Below, piece after piece: positions 33,361 to 41,938 of a stretch of 64,000 nt of DNA. A model generated the notes under the pieces. That model saw only the letters and a program-made list of their open reading frames with translations. It was not told where the DNA came from and did no database searches. Source of the stretch: Haloterrigena turkmenica DSM 5511 (GTDB lineage Archaea > Halobacteriota > Halobacteria > Halobacteriales > Natrialbaceae); the NCBI RefSeq assembly GCF_000025325.1, contig NC_013744.1:1-64000 (forward strand), in the 5' to 3' direction. Position 1 is the first letter of the stretch; each line of letters opens with the position of its first letter. A program made the translations under genes and the position numbers.

Positions 33361-34992
33361 TTACACTTCCCGAACTCGATTCTCCTCGTCGGGCTCCCAG
33401 TCTTCGACCTCTTCGCGAACGATTTTCCCGGTCGCTGAACGAGGGAGGTCGTCGGGATGGACGATTTCGACGTAGTGCGGTAGCTTGTAATTCGCGATTT
33501 CGTTCCGAAGCATTTCCATCAGTTCGTCAGTAGTGACTTGCTCCGGATTATACGTGCTGACGACTGCTCGCGGCACCTCACCCCATTTCTCGTCAGAGAC
33601 CCGGACGACAGTTGCGTTTTCGATTTCCTGGTGTTGCAGGAGGACTTTTTCGATTTCAGCGGGATAGATATTCTCCCCGCCGCTCTTGATCAGATACTTT
33701 CGTCGGTTGACGAAGCTGTAAGTGCCGTCCTCTTCGTTGTAGACGAATATATCGCCCGTTCGGAACCACCCGTCGTTGAAATCCTCTCGGTTCGCTTCGG
33801 GATTGTTGATGTAACCGCTGGACAGCGTCGGGCCGCGCGCTGCGAGCTCACCGCGACCTTCGACCTCGTTCCACTCCTCATCGATCAGCTTCAGATCGAC
33901 GAAGGACGATTCGGCTTTCGCGAGGTCGTCGTCATCGGGAAGGACGCCGACCGGGATATCATTTCCAGCACTGAGGACGTTCGCGTCTTCAGTCGCTCCG
34001 TAGGAGTTCTTGAAGGGCATATCGAACATTTCAGTGACGCGCTTTACTTTCTTCGGGTCGACTAAATCGACGAGAGCACCGATCGCTCGGATATCGCGCA
34101 TCTCGTCCACGTCGACATCGTTTTCCTCGATGTAGTCGAGGAAGTCGTTGATCACGCCAGGAAGCAGATAGAGCCAGCCGATACCGCCACCGTCTTCGAG
34201 CAGAATGTCGACGATACGTTCGGTATCGAAGCCGTCCGTCGGATAGTAGGTTCCGCCCAGCGTCAGCACCCCGGGCATCGCGTCGACCGCGATGATGTGG
34301 AACATCGGCCCCCATCCGAGCCACCCGTCACCCTCCTGCATCTCCCAGTCGATAACGTACGTGTAGCCGCGAGCGAGCCACGCCCGATGACTGATAACCA
34401 CACCTTTCGGGAGACCGGTCGTCCCGGACGTGTAGAGCACTACCAGCCCCTGTTCGGGGTCGACGTCATAGTCGGGTGCGGGTTCGTCCGTCGATCCGTC
34501 GTCGATGAGCGTCTCGTACTCCAAATCACCGTCACCACCGTCGAGGTGAATGATCTCCGGCGGCTCGTCCATCTCCTCTTCGATCCAACCGGCCTTCTCC
34601 CGATATCTGTCAGAGACGATGAGCGCGTCGGGGTCAACGAGTTCGGCGCAGTGAATGAGTTCCTCTCGCTCGAGACGCCAATTGAGTGCAGGGACGAGGT
34701 AGCCGAGCTTTGCACCTGCGAAGATGGGTTCGAGGAACTCGCCGCGGTTTTCAGAGAGGACGGCCACTTTTGCCTCTCCCTTTTCGTATCCCCGCTCGAG
34801 AAGGGCATTTGCGAGCGAGTTTACCCGCTCGTTGAACTCTTCGTAGGTCACATCTCGCCCGGGCTCGCTAACGAGAACTCGATCGGAATACATCCGAGTG
34901 GCCTTCCGGAGGAGATCTCCGACATTCAACTGCTTCGTTTGTTGTATGAACGACTCCTGGTCAGGCACCCCAAGGTCAAAGTTGAACTCCAT
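33361..34992 (-). CDS. AMP-dependent acyl-CoA ligase (FadD-like), paralog 2
   Basis: This 543-residue ligase is close to the paralog at 11700-13331 along its whole length: YTSGTTGLPKGVVISHR, KSGGENIYPAEIE and SATGKIVREEVEDWE are shared or nearly so. It should activate a related carboxylate; differences cluster in the central acyl-pocket region. The ATG at 34992 opens MEFNFDLG, matching the paralogs. TAATAAATAT at 35018-35027 is the probable promoter. Directly upstream lies a decayed ligase of another subgroup (35039-35476). Confidence 0.92.
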   Translation of the reverse strand: MEFNFDLGVPDQESFIQQTKQLNVGDLLRKATRMYSDRVLVSEPGRDVTYEEFNERVNSLANALLERGYEKGEAKVAVLSENRGEFLEPIFAGAKLGYLVPALNWRLEREELIHCAELVDPDALIVSDRYREKAGWIEEEMDEPPEIIHLDGGDGDLEYETLIDDGSTDEPAPDYDVDPEQGLVVLYTSGTTGLPKGVVISHRAWLARGYTYVIDWEMQEGDGWLGWGPMFHIIAVDAMPGVLTLGGTYYPTDGFDTERIVDILLEDGGGIGWLYLLPGVINDFLDYIEENDVDVDEMRDIRAIGALVDLVDPKKVKRVTEMFDMPFKNSYGATEDANVLSAGNDIPVGVLPDDDDLAKAESSFVDLKLIDEEWNEVEGRGELAARGPTLSSGYINNPEANREDFNDGWFRTGDIFVYNEEDGTYSFVNRRKYLIKSGGENIYPAEIEKVLLQHQEIENATVVRVSDEKWGEVPRAVVSTYNPEQVTTDELMEMLRNEIANYKLPHYVEIVHPDDLPRSATGKIVREEVEDWEPDEENRVREV

Positions 34993-35017
34993 GCATCGTT
35001 CGCTATAACCCCCATGG

Positions 35018-35027
35018 TAATAAATAT
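35018..35027 (-). promoter_or_regulatory. TATA-like box of ligase paralog 2
   Basis: ATATTTATTA on the minus strand, 26-35 bases before the ATG at 34992, the same placement as in the other FadD-like paralogs. Confidence 0.55.
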
Positions 35028-35038
35028 CACATCCTCAC

Positions 35039-35476
35039 TTAAATATGCCGGGCGGTAGCATTCATCAGTTGGGCCAGTCGGTCCTTGATATACTCCTGTG
35101 GCCGTTCTCGCAGCGAGTCGGACGCGAGGAGAACGAACGCCTTCGGAACCTTCCCGCGAGTCTCGTCGGGGACGCCGATGAGGTCGGCGTCGGCAACCGC
35201 CTCGTGAGTCGATAATTTCTCTTTCAGCTCCTCCGGACTGACCCGATAGCCCGAACAGATAATGACGTCGTACTTGCAGCTGTGGAACGCGAAGGAGTCG
35301 TCCCCGTCTTCAATCCCGAGGTCCTCGGTCAGCGACCAGCCGTTCGCGAACTTCGAGTCGATCCGCTCCGGCATGTTCTAGTAGCCATTGGAAATCGCCG
35401 GATAGTTCACGTCGTACCGGTCCGCGTCCTCGACCTGCATCATCATCCGAATGACCGTCGGCGGTGCGGACATCGT
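35039..35476 (-). pseudogene. Decayed AMP-dependent acyl-CoA ligase (ACSM/acetyl-CoA-synthetase-like) with internal deletion
   Basis: Two pieces of one gene are visible on the minus strand. The upstream piece (35408-35476) reads MSAPPTVIRMMMQVEDADRY, typical of the middle of medium-chain ligases. The downstream piece (35039-35374) reads NGWSLTEDLG, then YDVIICSGYRVSPEELKEKL and ADADLIGVPDETRGKVPKAF, the C-terminal domain of the same family. The roughly one hundred residues between them and the whole N-terminal half are gone, with a stop at 35378. It is a relic, not a functional small protein, although the C-terminal frame of 111 codons is intact. Confidence 0.83.
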
Positions 35477-35652
35477 CGAGTGATCGAGATCCGTCGACAG
35501 TTCCCGTCTGTGACGAACCCTACGGTTCGTCGTCTCGGATTCCCGGGCTGATTCTGACCGCGTCAAGCGGTAGAGTCACATCGCGTTTTCCGCCCCTTTC
35601 GTCCCGTACGAACCGGAACACCGATTCGTCTCGACGGTGTAGACGGTGACCG

Positions 35653-36111
35653 ATGCCGAAGTACTACGAAGACCTCGAGCCCGGCGCGACGCGGACGTGC
35701 GGCAGCCGAACGCTGACCAGAGACGAGATCGTCGAGTTCGCCGAACGATTCGATCCGCAGCCGTTTCACGTGGACGAAGCCGCGGCGCAGCGGTCGATAT
35801 TCGGCGGGATCGTCGCGAGCGGGTTGCACACGATGTGCGCTTCGATGCGACTGTACACCGACGACTTTCTGGACGACATCGCCCTTGTCGCCGGACGCGG
35901 ACTGGACGAGGTCCGCTTTCCGAACGCGGTCTACCCCGGCGATACGCTGTCGGTTCGAATCGAGGGACTCGAGAAATCGCCGTCGCCGTCCGATCCGTCG
36001 TGGGGCGAGGCCGACGTGTCCCTGACGACGGTCACCCGGGACGGCGAGACAGTCCTCTCCCTGTCCAACGTCTTCGTCGTAGAACGACGCCCCGCTGACG
36101 ACTCCGAGTAG
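35653..36111 (+). CDS. MaoC-family enoyl-CoA hydratase
   Basis: This 152-residue hotdog protein carries the hydratase-2 motif FAERFDPQPFHVDEAAA, with the catalytic Asp and His both present, followed by GIVASGLHTM. It should hydrate an (R)-specific enoyl-CoA on its own, probably as a homodimer, unlike the two-subunit pair at 13448-14337. Length is normal for the single-domain family. It stands alone with non-coding DNA on both sides. Confidence 0.88.
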   Translation: MPKYYEDLEPGATRTCGSRTLTRDEIVEFAERFDPQPFHVDEAAAQRSIFGGIVASGLHTMCASMRLYTDDFLDDIALVAGRGLDEVRFPNAVYPGDTLSVRIEGLEKSPSPSDPSWGEADVSLTTVTRDGETVLSLSNVFVVERRPADDSE

Positions 36112-36576
36112 CGGCAGGGACGCCCGGCCGTTTCTCGAGAACGGACTCGAGCGATGGGAGTCCGTCAGTCAACAACGTCGATCACGGCGCCAATACGGCT
36201 GACCGTTGGACGACATGTGATCGTCGAGCGGGTTCACCTCGTCGACGTACGAGACGTCGTGATTCGTCTCCGCTAAAATACCGGATTCGAACCCTCGCTC
36301 GCTATCTCGAACCGCCTGCTCGAGATCGATCCTCCCGACGGCACGATCCTTGGAAGCGTTCAAGGACAAGTGGTTCAGACGAGGTATGAACACTCTAGGT
36401 TACCTGTGCCGCTCGTGAGGAGACAGCCCGGATCCCTTGCTAACGGGGCGCGTTCCTCTTCATAGTCGCCGTACTCACCCTGAAGTTAGAACGACAGCAC
36501 GGTCTGCGCATCGAGTACGGATCACGGGAATCCTGCCGTCCAGTGCATTTATGCCGCACTCAGTAGATGTCCACCT
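36112..36576. other. Intergenic stretch, possible worn coding remnant
   Basis: In these 465 bases no intact gene is recognised. On the minus strand 36169-36393 gives a short acidic frame with DLEQAVRDSERGFESGIL and DEVNPLDDHMSS, which has protein-like composition but matches no family I know. It may be a gene relic. The promoter of SnoaL-like gene 3 is at the right end. Confidence 0.4.
36546..36553 (+). promoter_or_regulatory. TATA-like box of SnoaL-like gene 3
   Basis: CATTTATG, 24-31 bases before the ATG at 36577. Confidence 0.5.
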
Positions 36577-36993
36577 ATGTGCTCAGCCGAGCAGGCGGTT
36601 CGAGACAGACTCGAGATTCACGAGCTCCGTGGTGCGTACGCTCGAGCGATCGATTACGGGAACTACGAAGAGGCGACCGAGATCTTCACCGACGATGCGG
36701 TCGTGAACTACCGCGGCGGGACGTGTCACGGCGGCGAGGAGGTGGCGGCATATTGGTGCGAGAACGTCGCCTACGAGTTCAGCATGCACACAGTGCAGAT
36801 GCCCGAACTATCGATCAACGGAGACGAGGCGACCGGACGATGGTACATGATCGTGTTTTACGTGACGCCGGACGGCGACGACGGCCACGTTCTGGGCTGG
36901 TACGAAGACAAGTATCGACGCGTCAACGGAAAGTGGATGATCGAGAAACTGGACATGGACGTGACGTACGATACGACCAACTATCACGTCTAG
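36577..36993 (+). CDS. SnoaL/NTF2-like protein 3 (possible dehydratase or isomerase)
   Basis: This 138-residue SnoaL_4-type protein is the third in the window. Tyr21 and Asp26 (GAYARAIDYGNYEE) and His71 (SMHTVQMPEL) repeat the shared pattern. The C-terminal pair DKYRRVNGKWMIEKL closes the NTF2 cone. It sits just upstream of an SDR on the same strand, with a 262-base gap and a separate promoter, so the two may act in sequence. A dehydratase or ketone isomerase is the best guess; some family members are non-enzymatic. Confidence 0.82.
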   Translation: MCSAEQAVRDRLEIHELRGAYARAIDYGNYEEATEIFTDDAVVNYRGGTCHGGEEVAAYWCENVAYEFSMHTVQMPELSINGDEATGRWYMIVFYVTPDGDDGHVLGWYEDKYRRVNGKWMIEKLDMDVTYDTTNYHV

Positions 36994-37221
36994 TTCGATC
37001 CGAAGATTCGGGTACGTGGAGATTGGATGCGTACAGTGGGTGCGACGCGTCGTGAAGTACAGCATCGAGTCCGGCGACGATGGCAGAATCGGTTTCACCT
37101 CCACTCTTCGGGAAGACCCGTACTGAGGACCCGGACGAGATGCACCCGAAGGCGCTGGCTCGAACGCGCTAACGAAGCGATACGCTGAAATCGATACTGT
37201 GCCATGTGATATCGAGACGTG

Positions 37222-37229
37222 GTTTTATG
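37222..37229 (+). promoter_or_regulatory. TATA-like box of SDR paralog 4
   Basis: GTTTTATG, 27-34 bases before the ATG at 37256, which settles the start against an in-frame codon 57 bases upstream. Confidence 0.5.
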
Positions 37230-37255
37230 CGAGGGCAACACGTCATATAGAGCGC

Positions 37256-38017
37256 ATGTCGTACAACATCGACGGGAAGACAGCGATAGTGACCGGAGCG
37301 GCGTCCGGTATCGGCCGAGCGACGGCCGAGCGACTGGCGGCGGAGGGCGCGAACGTTGCCGTCGTCGACATCGATATCGAGGGCGGTGAGGAAACAGTCG
37401 CACGCATCGAAGACGACGAAGGCGTCGCACGCTTCATCGAAACGGACGTCTCGGACGAAGCGGACGTTGAGCGAATGGTCAAGGCGACCGTCGACGAGTT
37501 CGGCTCGCTCGAGTTGGCGCACAACAACGCCGGCATCGAGGGCGAGAGCGCGACGACCGCCGAGCACACCAAAGCGAACTGGGATCGGGTCGTCGACACG
37601 AACATGAAGGGCGTCTGGCTCTGTATGAAACACGAGATTCCGGCAATGCTGGAGGGCGACGGCGAAGGCGCGATCGTCAACACCTCGTCGATCTCCGGCC
37701 AAACGGGAGCCGGAGATGCCCCGTACGTCGCGACCAAACACGGAATTCTCGGACTCACCCGCACCGCTGCCGTGGAGTACGCTCAGGAAGGAATCCGAGT
37801 CAATGCTGTCGCACCCGGTGTCATCGACACGCCAGTGTCCAATCGATTCCGCGAGGAGAACCCCGAGGAGTTCGAGCAGTTCGTCCAGATGGCACCCGTG
37901 GGTCGCATGGGAGAACCGATGGAGATCGGGAACGCGGTCGCGTGGCTCCTGTCTGAGGAAGCGTCGTTTGCGACGGGAGGACTGTTCCAGATCGACGGCG
38001 GGTTCATGGCTCTGTAG
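37256..38017 (+). CDS. SDR-family oxidoreductase, paralog 4
   Basis: This 253-residue classical SDR has TGAASGIGRATAERL, VDIDIEGGEE, NNAGIEGE, a Ser in TSSISGQTG and YVATKHG. The acidic residue after the second strand suggests NAD. It shares the EGGEETVARIEDD block with the SDR at 23030. The ATG at 37256 fits the promoter. It converges with the SDR at 38089, placing two related dehydrogenase genes tail to tail just before the KstD-like genes. Confidence 0.9.
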   Translation: MSYNIDGKTAIVTGAASGIGRATAERLAAEGANVAVVDIDIEGGEETVARIEDDEGVARFIETDVSDEADVERMVKATVDEFGSLELAHNNAGIEGESATTAEHTKANWDRVVDTNMKGVWLCMKHEIPAMLEGDGEGAIVNTSSISGQTGAGDAPYVATKHGILGLTRTAAVEYAQEGIRVNAVAPGVIDTPVSNRFREENPEEFEQFVQMAPVGRMGEPMEIGNAVAWLLSEEASFATGGLFQIDGGFMAL

Positions 38018-38088
38018 TGGGCGATACTGCGATCGGGACCCGGAATCTCAGCGACCAGATAGCAGTCGAGCGACGGTGCAAACGAGTA

Positions 38089-38847
38089 CTACGGCCCGGC
38101 GAGGAACCCACCGTCGACGGGTAACTCGACGCCGGTCACTCGAGCTGACAGGTCGGAGCCGAGGAAGAGCACCGCGTCGGCGAGGTGTCGCGGTTGACCT
38201 CGTCCCTCCATCGCATCGCTCGTGTTCAGTTGGAGTCGGTCGGTGTCGCGTTCCTGGTCGGACCGACGGATCATCGGCGTGTCGGTCGTCCCGGGAAGGA
38301 CCGAGTTCACCCTGATGTCGTCTTCGGCGTACTCGACGGCGGCGGTCCGCGTCAGTCCGTTCACTCCCGCTTTCGTCGCACAGTACATCGACCGACCGTT
38401 GATTCCGGTCGCGGCCCCGACCGAAGAGGTGTTGATGATCGACCCGCCGCCGGTGGCTAGCATCGCCTCGATACCGTACTTCAACCCGTAAAAGACGCCT
38501 TTGAGGTTGACGTCGATGACCGGCTCGATCGCCTCGTCGTCCCACTCGGCCAGTTCGTTCAGGGATCCCTCGATACCGGCGTTGTTGAAGAGGACGTCGA
38601 GATCACCGTACTCGTCGACGGCGGTTTCGATCGCGGTACGGACCTCGGTGGGGTCCGTGACGTCCGTCTCGACGAACGTCGCTTCGCCACCGTCGTCCGA
38701 GATGCGCTCGACTGTCTCCGCTCCCCCCTCGGCGTCGACGTCCGCGACGACGACCGACGCGCCGTGCTCTGCGTAGCGACACGCTGTCTTGCGGCCGATT
38801 CCAGACGCTGCGCCGGTAATGACTGCCACTTTGTCTTGGACTACCAT
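38089..38847 (-). CDS. SDR-family oxidoreductase, paralog 5
   Basis: This 252-residue classical SDR has TGAASGIGRKTACRY, VADVDAEGGAE, NNAGIEGS, a Ser in TSSVGAATG and YCATKAG. The C-terminus ends VDGGFLAGP. It is another member of the same subfamily. Its gene is divergent from the KstD-like flavoprotein at 39037, with A/T-rich DNA (AACTTTATC near 38884-38892) in between. Hydroxysteroid-type or alicyclic alcohol oxidation would suit that neighbour, but nothing in the sequence proves a substrate. Confidence 0.9.
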   Translation of the reverse strand: MVVQDKVAVITGAASGIGRKTACRYAEHGASVVVADVDAEGGAETVERISDDGGEATFVETDVTDPTEVRTAIETAVDEYGDLDVLFNNAGIEGSLNELAEWDDEAIEPVIDVNLKGVFYGLKYGIEAMLATGGGSIINTSSVGAATGINGRSMYCATKAGVNGLTRTAAVEYAEDDIRVNSVLPGTTDTPMIRRSDQERDTDRLQLNTSDAMEGRGQPRHLADAVLFLGSDLSARVTGVELPVDGGFLAGP

Positions 38848-39002
38848 TGTTCGACAGACGTCCCCGACTGCGTGTCGTGCAGTGATAAAGTTAATTTAGA
38901 GTACGTGAGAATTTGTCCGAGCAGGGTCGAACGAGAGATCGCAGTGGGCGCGTACAATCGACGTGTTTCGGCCTGATCCGGCAGCGAGACGGTTCGGAGG
39001 AC

Positions 39003-39011
39003 AAATTTATG
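39003..39011 (+). promoter_or_regulatory. TATA-like box of KstD-like gene 1
   Basis: AAATTTATG, 26-34 bases before the ATG at 39037. Confidence 0.55.
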
Positions 39012-39036
39012 CCAGTGGTACACATTATCGAACATC

Positions 39037-40674
39037 ATGGTAGCGAATAGCCCAGAGGAGTGGGATCGAGAAGCCGACGTCGTGATCGTCGGTTCCGGCG
39101 GTGCGGGTCTCGTCGCCGCACTCGCAGCCGAGTCGGAAGACATACTGGTTCTGGAAAAAGCGGCATCCATCGGCGGCACGACCGCCGTCTCCGGTGGGGG
39201 CCTCTGGTTGCCGAACAGCAGACCGGTCCTCGAAGAAGCCGGCGAACAACCGGCCGAGCAGATTCACGCCTACATCCGACGGTGCGCCGGCGAGCGAGTC
39301 GACGACGAACTGATCGAGACGTTCGTGGAACTCGCCCCCGACGTCGTCGACTTCGTCGAGTCCGAGACGGCCCTCGAGTTCCAGTTCGCCGGCTATCCCG
39401 ATTACCACACGGACTGGGAGGAAGCGAGCGACGAGGGGAACATGATCGAGCCGACGCTGTACGACGGGACGCGCCTCGGTGAGAACCTCGACGACATCCG
39501 GGACGATCCCCACCACACGTTCCCCGTCCCCGCCAGCGAGATCTACGAGGCCGGAGGCCACGCGAAGTTCGCCACCGTCGCCGACTTCGACGAACTCGAG
39601 CGGCGAAACGAGGCGGACCTGCTCGCCACCGGCGAGGCGCTGGTCGCCGGCCTCTACGAGGCCTGTCTGGACGCGGGCGTGGCGTTCGAAACGGAGGCCC
39701 CGGCCCGCGAACTCGTCGTCGACGACGGCGAGGTCGTCGGCGTGGTCGCGGCGGTCGACGAGGAGGAGACGTTCGTCCGCGCCGGAGCCGTCGTCATCGC
39801 CGCCGGCGGGATGGACTGGGACGAGGACATGCGCGAGAACTTCCTCCGTGGGCCGGTCACCGGACCGGCCACGCCGCCGCAGGTCGAAGGCGACGGCATC
39901 AAACTGGGGATGGACGTCGGCGCCGACCTCGGCAACACCAACGAGGCGTGGTGGTTCCCGACGGCGCACGTGCCCGGCCAGCGCTGGGAGGACGGCTCGC
40001 CGCTGTACAGCATGGTCTGGGGTCGAACACTTCCCGGGTCGATCATGGTCAACGAGGACGGCGAGCGCTTCTGTAACGAGGCCGGCAACTACCACGATCT
40101 CGGAAAGCGATTCCACACGTTCGATCCGGAGACGTACGAGTACGAGAATCTGCCCGCCTATCTCGTGGTCGACAGCGGCTATCGGGAACAGTACAGCCTC
40201 CTCACGGTAGCGCCGGGCGAAGAAGCTCCTGACTGGGTCGCCGAGGGCGAGACGCTGCGGGACCTAGCCGTGGAACTCGATGTCGATCCCGACGGCCTCG
40301 AGGCGACCGTCGAGGCGTTCAACGAGCACGCCCGCGAGGGCGTCGATCCGGCATTCGGTCGCGGCGAGACCGCGTACGACAATTTCGTCGGCGACCCCGA
40401 CACCGACCATCCGAACCTGGCGCCCCTGAACGAACCGCCCTTCTACGCCGTCGAGGTCCACAGCGGCATCATCGGGACGAAAGGCGGACTGATCACGCGG
40501 TCGGACGGAACGGTTCTCGACGTCGACGCCGATCCGATCGACGGATTGTACGCCGCGTCGAACAGCACGGCCCACGTGATGGGAATGGGATACGCCGGTG
40601 CGGGCGCCACGCTCGGGCCGAACGTTGTTTTCGGCTATCAGGCCGGGAAACACGCGAGCGAGTTCGCGGACTGA
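39037..40674 (+). CDS. 3-ketosteroid-1-dehydrogenase-like FAD-dependent oxidoreductase 1
   Basis: This 545-residue flavoprotein has an N-terminal FAD Rossmann motif (VVIVGSGGAGLVAAL), then GGTTAVSGGGLWLPNS and GYPDYHTDW, both typical of KstD-like enzymes. The C-terminus reads MGMGYAGAGATLGPNVVFGY. Tyr519 and Gly523 match the Tyr-x3-Gly pair that binds the keto group in Rhodococcus KstD1 (Tyr487/Gly491). It should dehydrogenate a cyclic ketone next to the carbonyl. Fumarate-reductase-like homologs are the main alternative, but the PDYH and GYAGAG blocks favour KstD. It precedes a lipoate-ligase-like gene by 97 bases. Confidence 0.85.
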   Translation: MVANSPEEWDREADVVIVGSGGAGLVAALAAESEDILVLEKAASIGGTTAVSGGGLWLPNSRPVLEEAGEQPAEQIHAYIRRCAGERVDDELIETFVELAPDVVDFVESETALEFQFAGYPDYHTDWEEASDEGNMIEPTLYDGTRLGENLDDIRDDPHHTFPVPASEIYEAGGHAKFATVADFDELERRNEADLLATGEALVAGLYEACLDAGVAFETEAPARELVVDDGEVVGVVAAVDEEETFVRAGAVVIAAGGMDWDEDMRENFLRGPVTGPATPPQVEGDGIKLGMDVGADLGNTNEAWWFPTAHVPGQRWEDGSPLYSMVWGRTLPGSIMVNEDGERFCNEAGNYHDLGKRFHTFDPETYEYENLPAYLVVDSGYREQYSLLTVAPGEEAPDWVAEGETLRDLAVELDVDPDGLEATVEAFNEHAREGVDPAFGRGETAYDNFVGDPDTDHPNLAPLNEPPFYAVEVHSGIIGTKGGLITRSDGTVLDVDADPIDGLYAASNSTAHVMGMGYAGAGATLGPNVVFGYQAGKHASEFAD

Positions 40675-40740
40675 AGATAACCCCGCGGTTCTCGGCGTCC
40701 GACCCTGCGGGAATTGCCATCTGGACGGTTCGGTGAGAGG

Positions 40741-40749
40741 AAATAAATA
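40741..40749 (+). promoter_or_regulatory. TATA-like box of the Lpl-like/KstD-like operon
   Basis: AAATAAATA, 23-31 bases before the ATG at 40772. The operon may therefore be transcribed separately from KstD-like gene 1. Confidence 0.45.
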
Positions 40750-40771
40750 GCCGGCCGTGGAGTGAGTTATC

Positions 40772-41932
40772 ATGGTACGGAGAATCGACGTTCGCGGGGA
40801 GACCGTCGGGTACTGGGATGCCATTGACGAACTGATGGCGAAACAGATGCACGAAGGGACGTTCGAGCCCACGCTCGTGGTCATGCACTGGGATGTGGAG
40901 ACGCCGTGTCTCGATCTCGGTACGTACGAGGACGCCGATCGGGTCGACGTCGACCTGGCGCGCGAGCGCGGCTTCACCGTCGGCAGGCGGTACGCGTTCG
41001 CGGGAGGAACCGCAGTCCACACGCCGGACTTCCCCAATTACATGCTGTACTACCGGAAGGAGGACACGAGTATCCTCGAGGAGGCCGATGCCAGCGGTCT
41101 CGCGGACGTCGCCGGCCTCGAGTCGATCGGGTTCGAAGCCGAGTACGACTCCATCGGCGACGTCGAGATCGTCAAGGACGACGCGAAGGTGAAGGTGATG
41201 GCCGGAGCGGCCGCGACGATTCACGTCCCCGACTACTGGGTCGCGACGCTGTCGGTCATCTGGGACTTCCCGGAGGAGGGAGCGATACTCGACGACGCGG
41301 TGAGCATTCCGCGGGAGAAGTTCGAGGACAAGGACACCGACTCGCTCACCGGTCGCATGCAGCCACTCTCCGAGGTTCTCGAGGAGGTAGAGATCGACGC
41401 GACGAAAGAGGAGGTGATCGACGCGATCGCCCGGGCGAACGTCGATCGGCTGATCGGTCCGGACGCCGAACTCGTCGACGACGAGTGGACCGACGAGGAG
41501 CGGGCGTTCCTCGATCGGATGGCCCCCTTCTTCGAGAGCGACCCGTGGATCAATCGAGTATCGACGGCGCGGATGTGCCGGCGAGCGCCCGCGGACTACG
41601 CGCTCGGCCAGGCCGCCTACAAGTCGCGGAAACTGATCAACGTCAGTGCGATTATCGACGACGACGAGAAAATCCACGATATCATCATCGGCGGTGACCT
41701 CTACATCCGACCCCAGCCGACGATCACCTCGGGCGGCGTCCTCGAGGAGCTGGCGTCGGAGTTAGAGGGGGTTCCGATAACCGACGAGGACGCGCTTCTC
41801 GAAACCGTAGAACGCGTGTTCGATCGGCCGGAAACCGAAGCGCCGGGAATCGAACCGAGAGATATCGTCGAACCGATCCACCGAGCGAACAGCAATACGA
41901 TGCAGGTCTCCGAGTACCTGGCCGACCGCTGA
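40772..41932 (+). CDS. Lipoate-protein-ligase-like protein, copy 2
   Basis: This 386-residue protein is paralogous to the one at 24000-25136, with the same two-part layout. The LplA motif is worn: GRRYAFAGGTAVHTPDF replaces RRxSGGGAVxHD, and KVKVMAGAAATIHV stands near the expected Lys. The C-terminal LplB-like domain (YKSRKLINVSAIID, IIGGDLYIRP) is kept. It is six bases upstream of the second KstD-like gene, so the two are clearly co-transcribed. A ligase for a lipoyl domain is the default, but no acceptor is encoded here. It may act on an unusual acyl group or only bind it. Confidence 0.75.
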   Translation: MVRRIDVRGETVGYWDAIDELMAKQMHEGTFEPTLVVMHWDVETPCLDLGTYEDADRVDVDLARERGFTVGRRYAFAGGTAVHTPDFPNYMLYYRKEDTSILEEADASGLADVAGLESIGFEAEYDSIGDVEIVKDDAKVKVMAGAAATIHVPDYWVATLSVIWDFPEEGAILDDAVSIPREKFEDKDTDSLTGRMQPLSEVLEEVEIDATKEEVIDAIARANVDRLIGPDAELVDDEWTDEERAFLDRMAPFFESDPWINRVSTARMCRRAPADYALGQAAYKSRKLINVSAIIDDDEKIHDIIIGGDLYIRPQPTITSGGVLEELASELEGVPITDEDALLETVERVFDRPETEAPGIEPRDIVEPIHRANSNTMQVSEYLADR

Positions 41933-41938
41933 TCGCCC

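Noticed and set aside
36281-36310. tRNA-like T-loop (reverse complement contains GGGTTCGAATCC)
   Set aside because: No matching 5-base stems, acceptor stem or anticodon arm can be paired around it; it lies in a frame that codes for FESGIL-like residues, so it is chance similarity.
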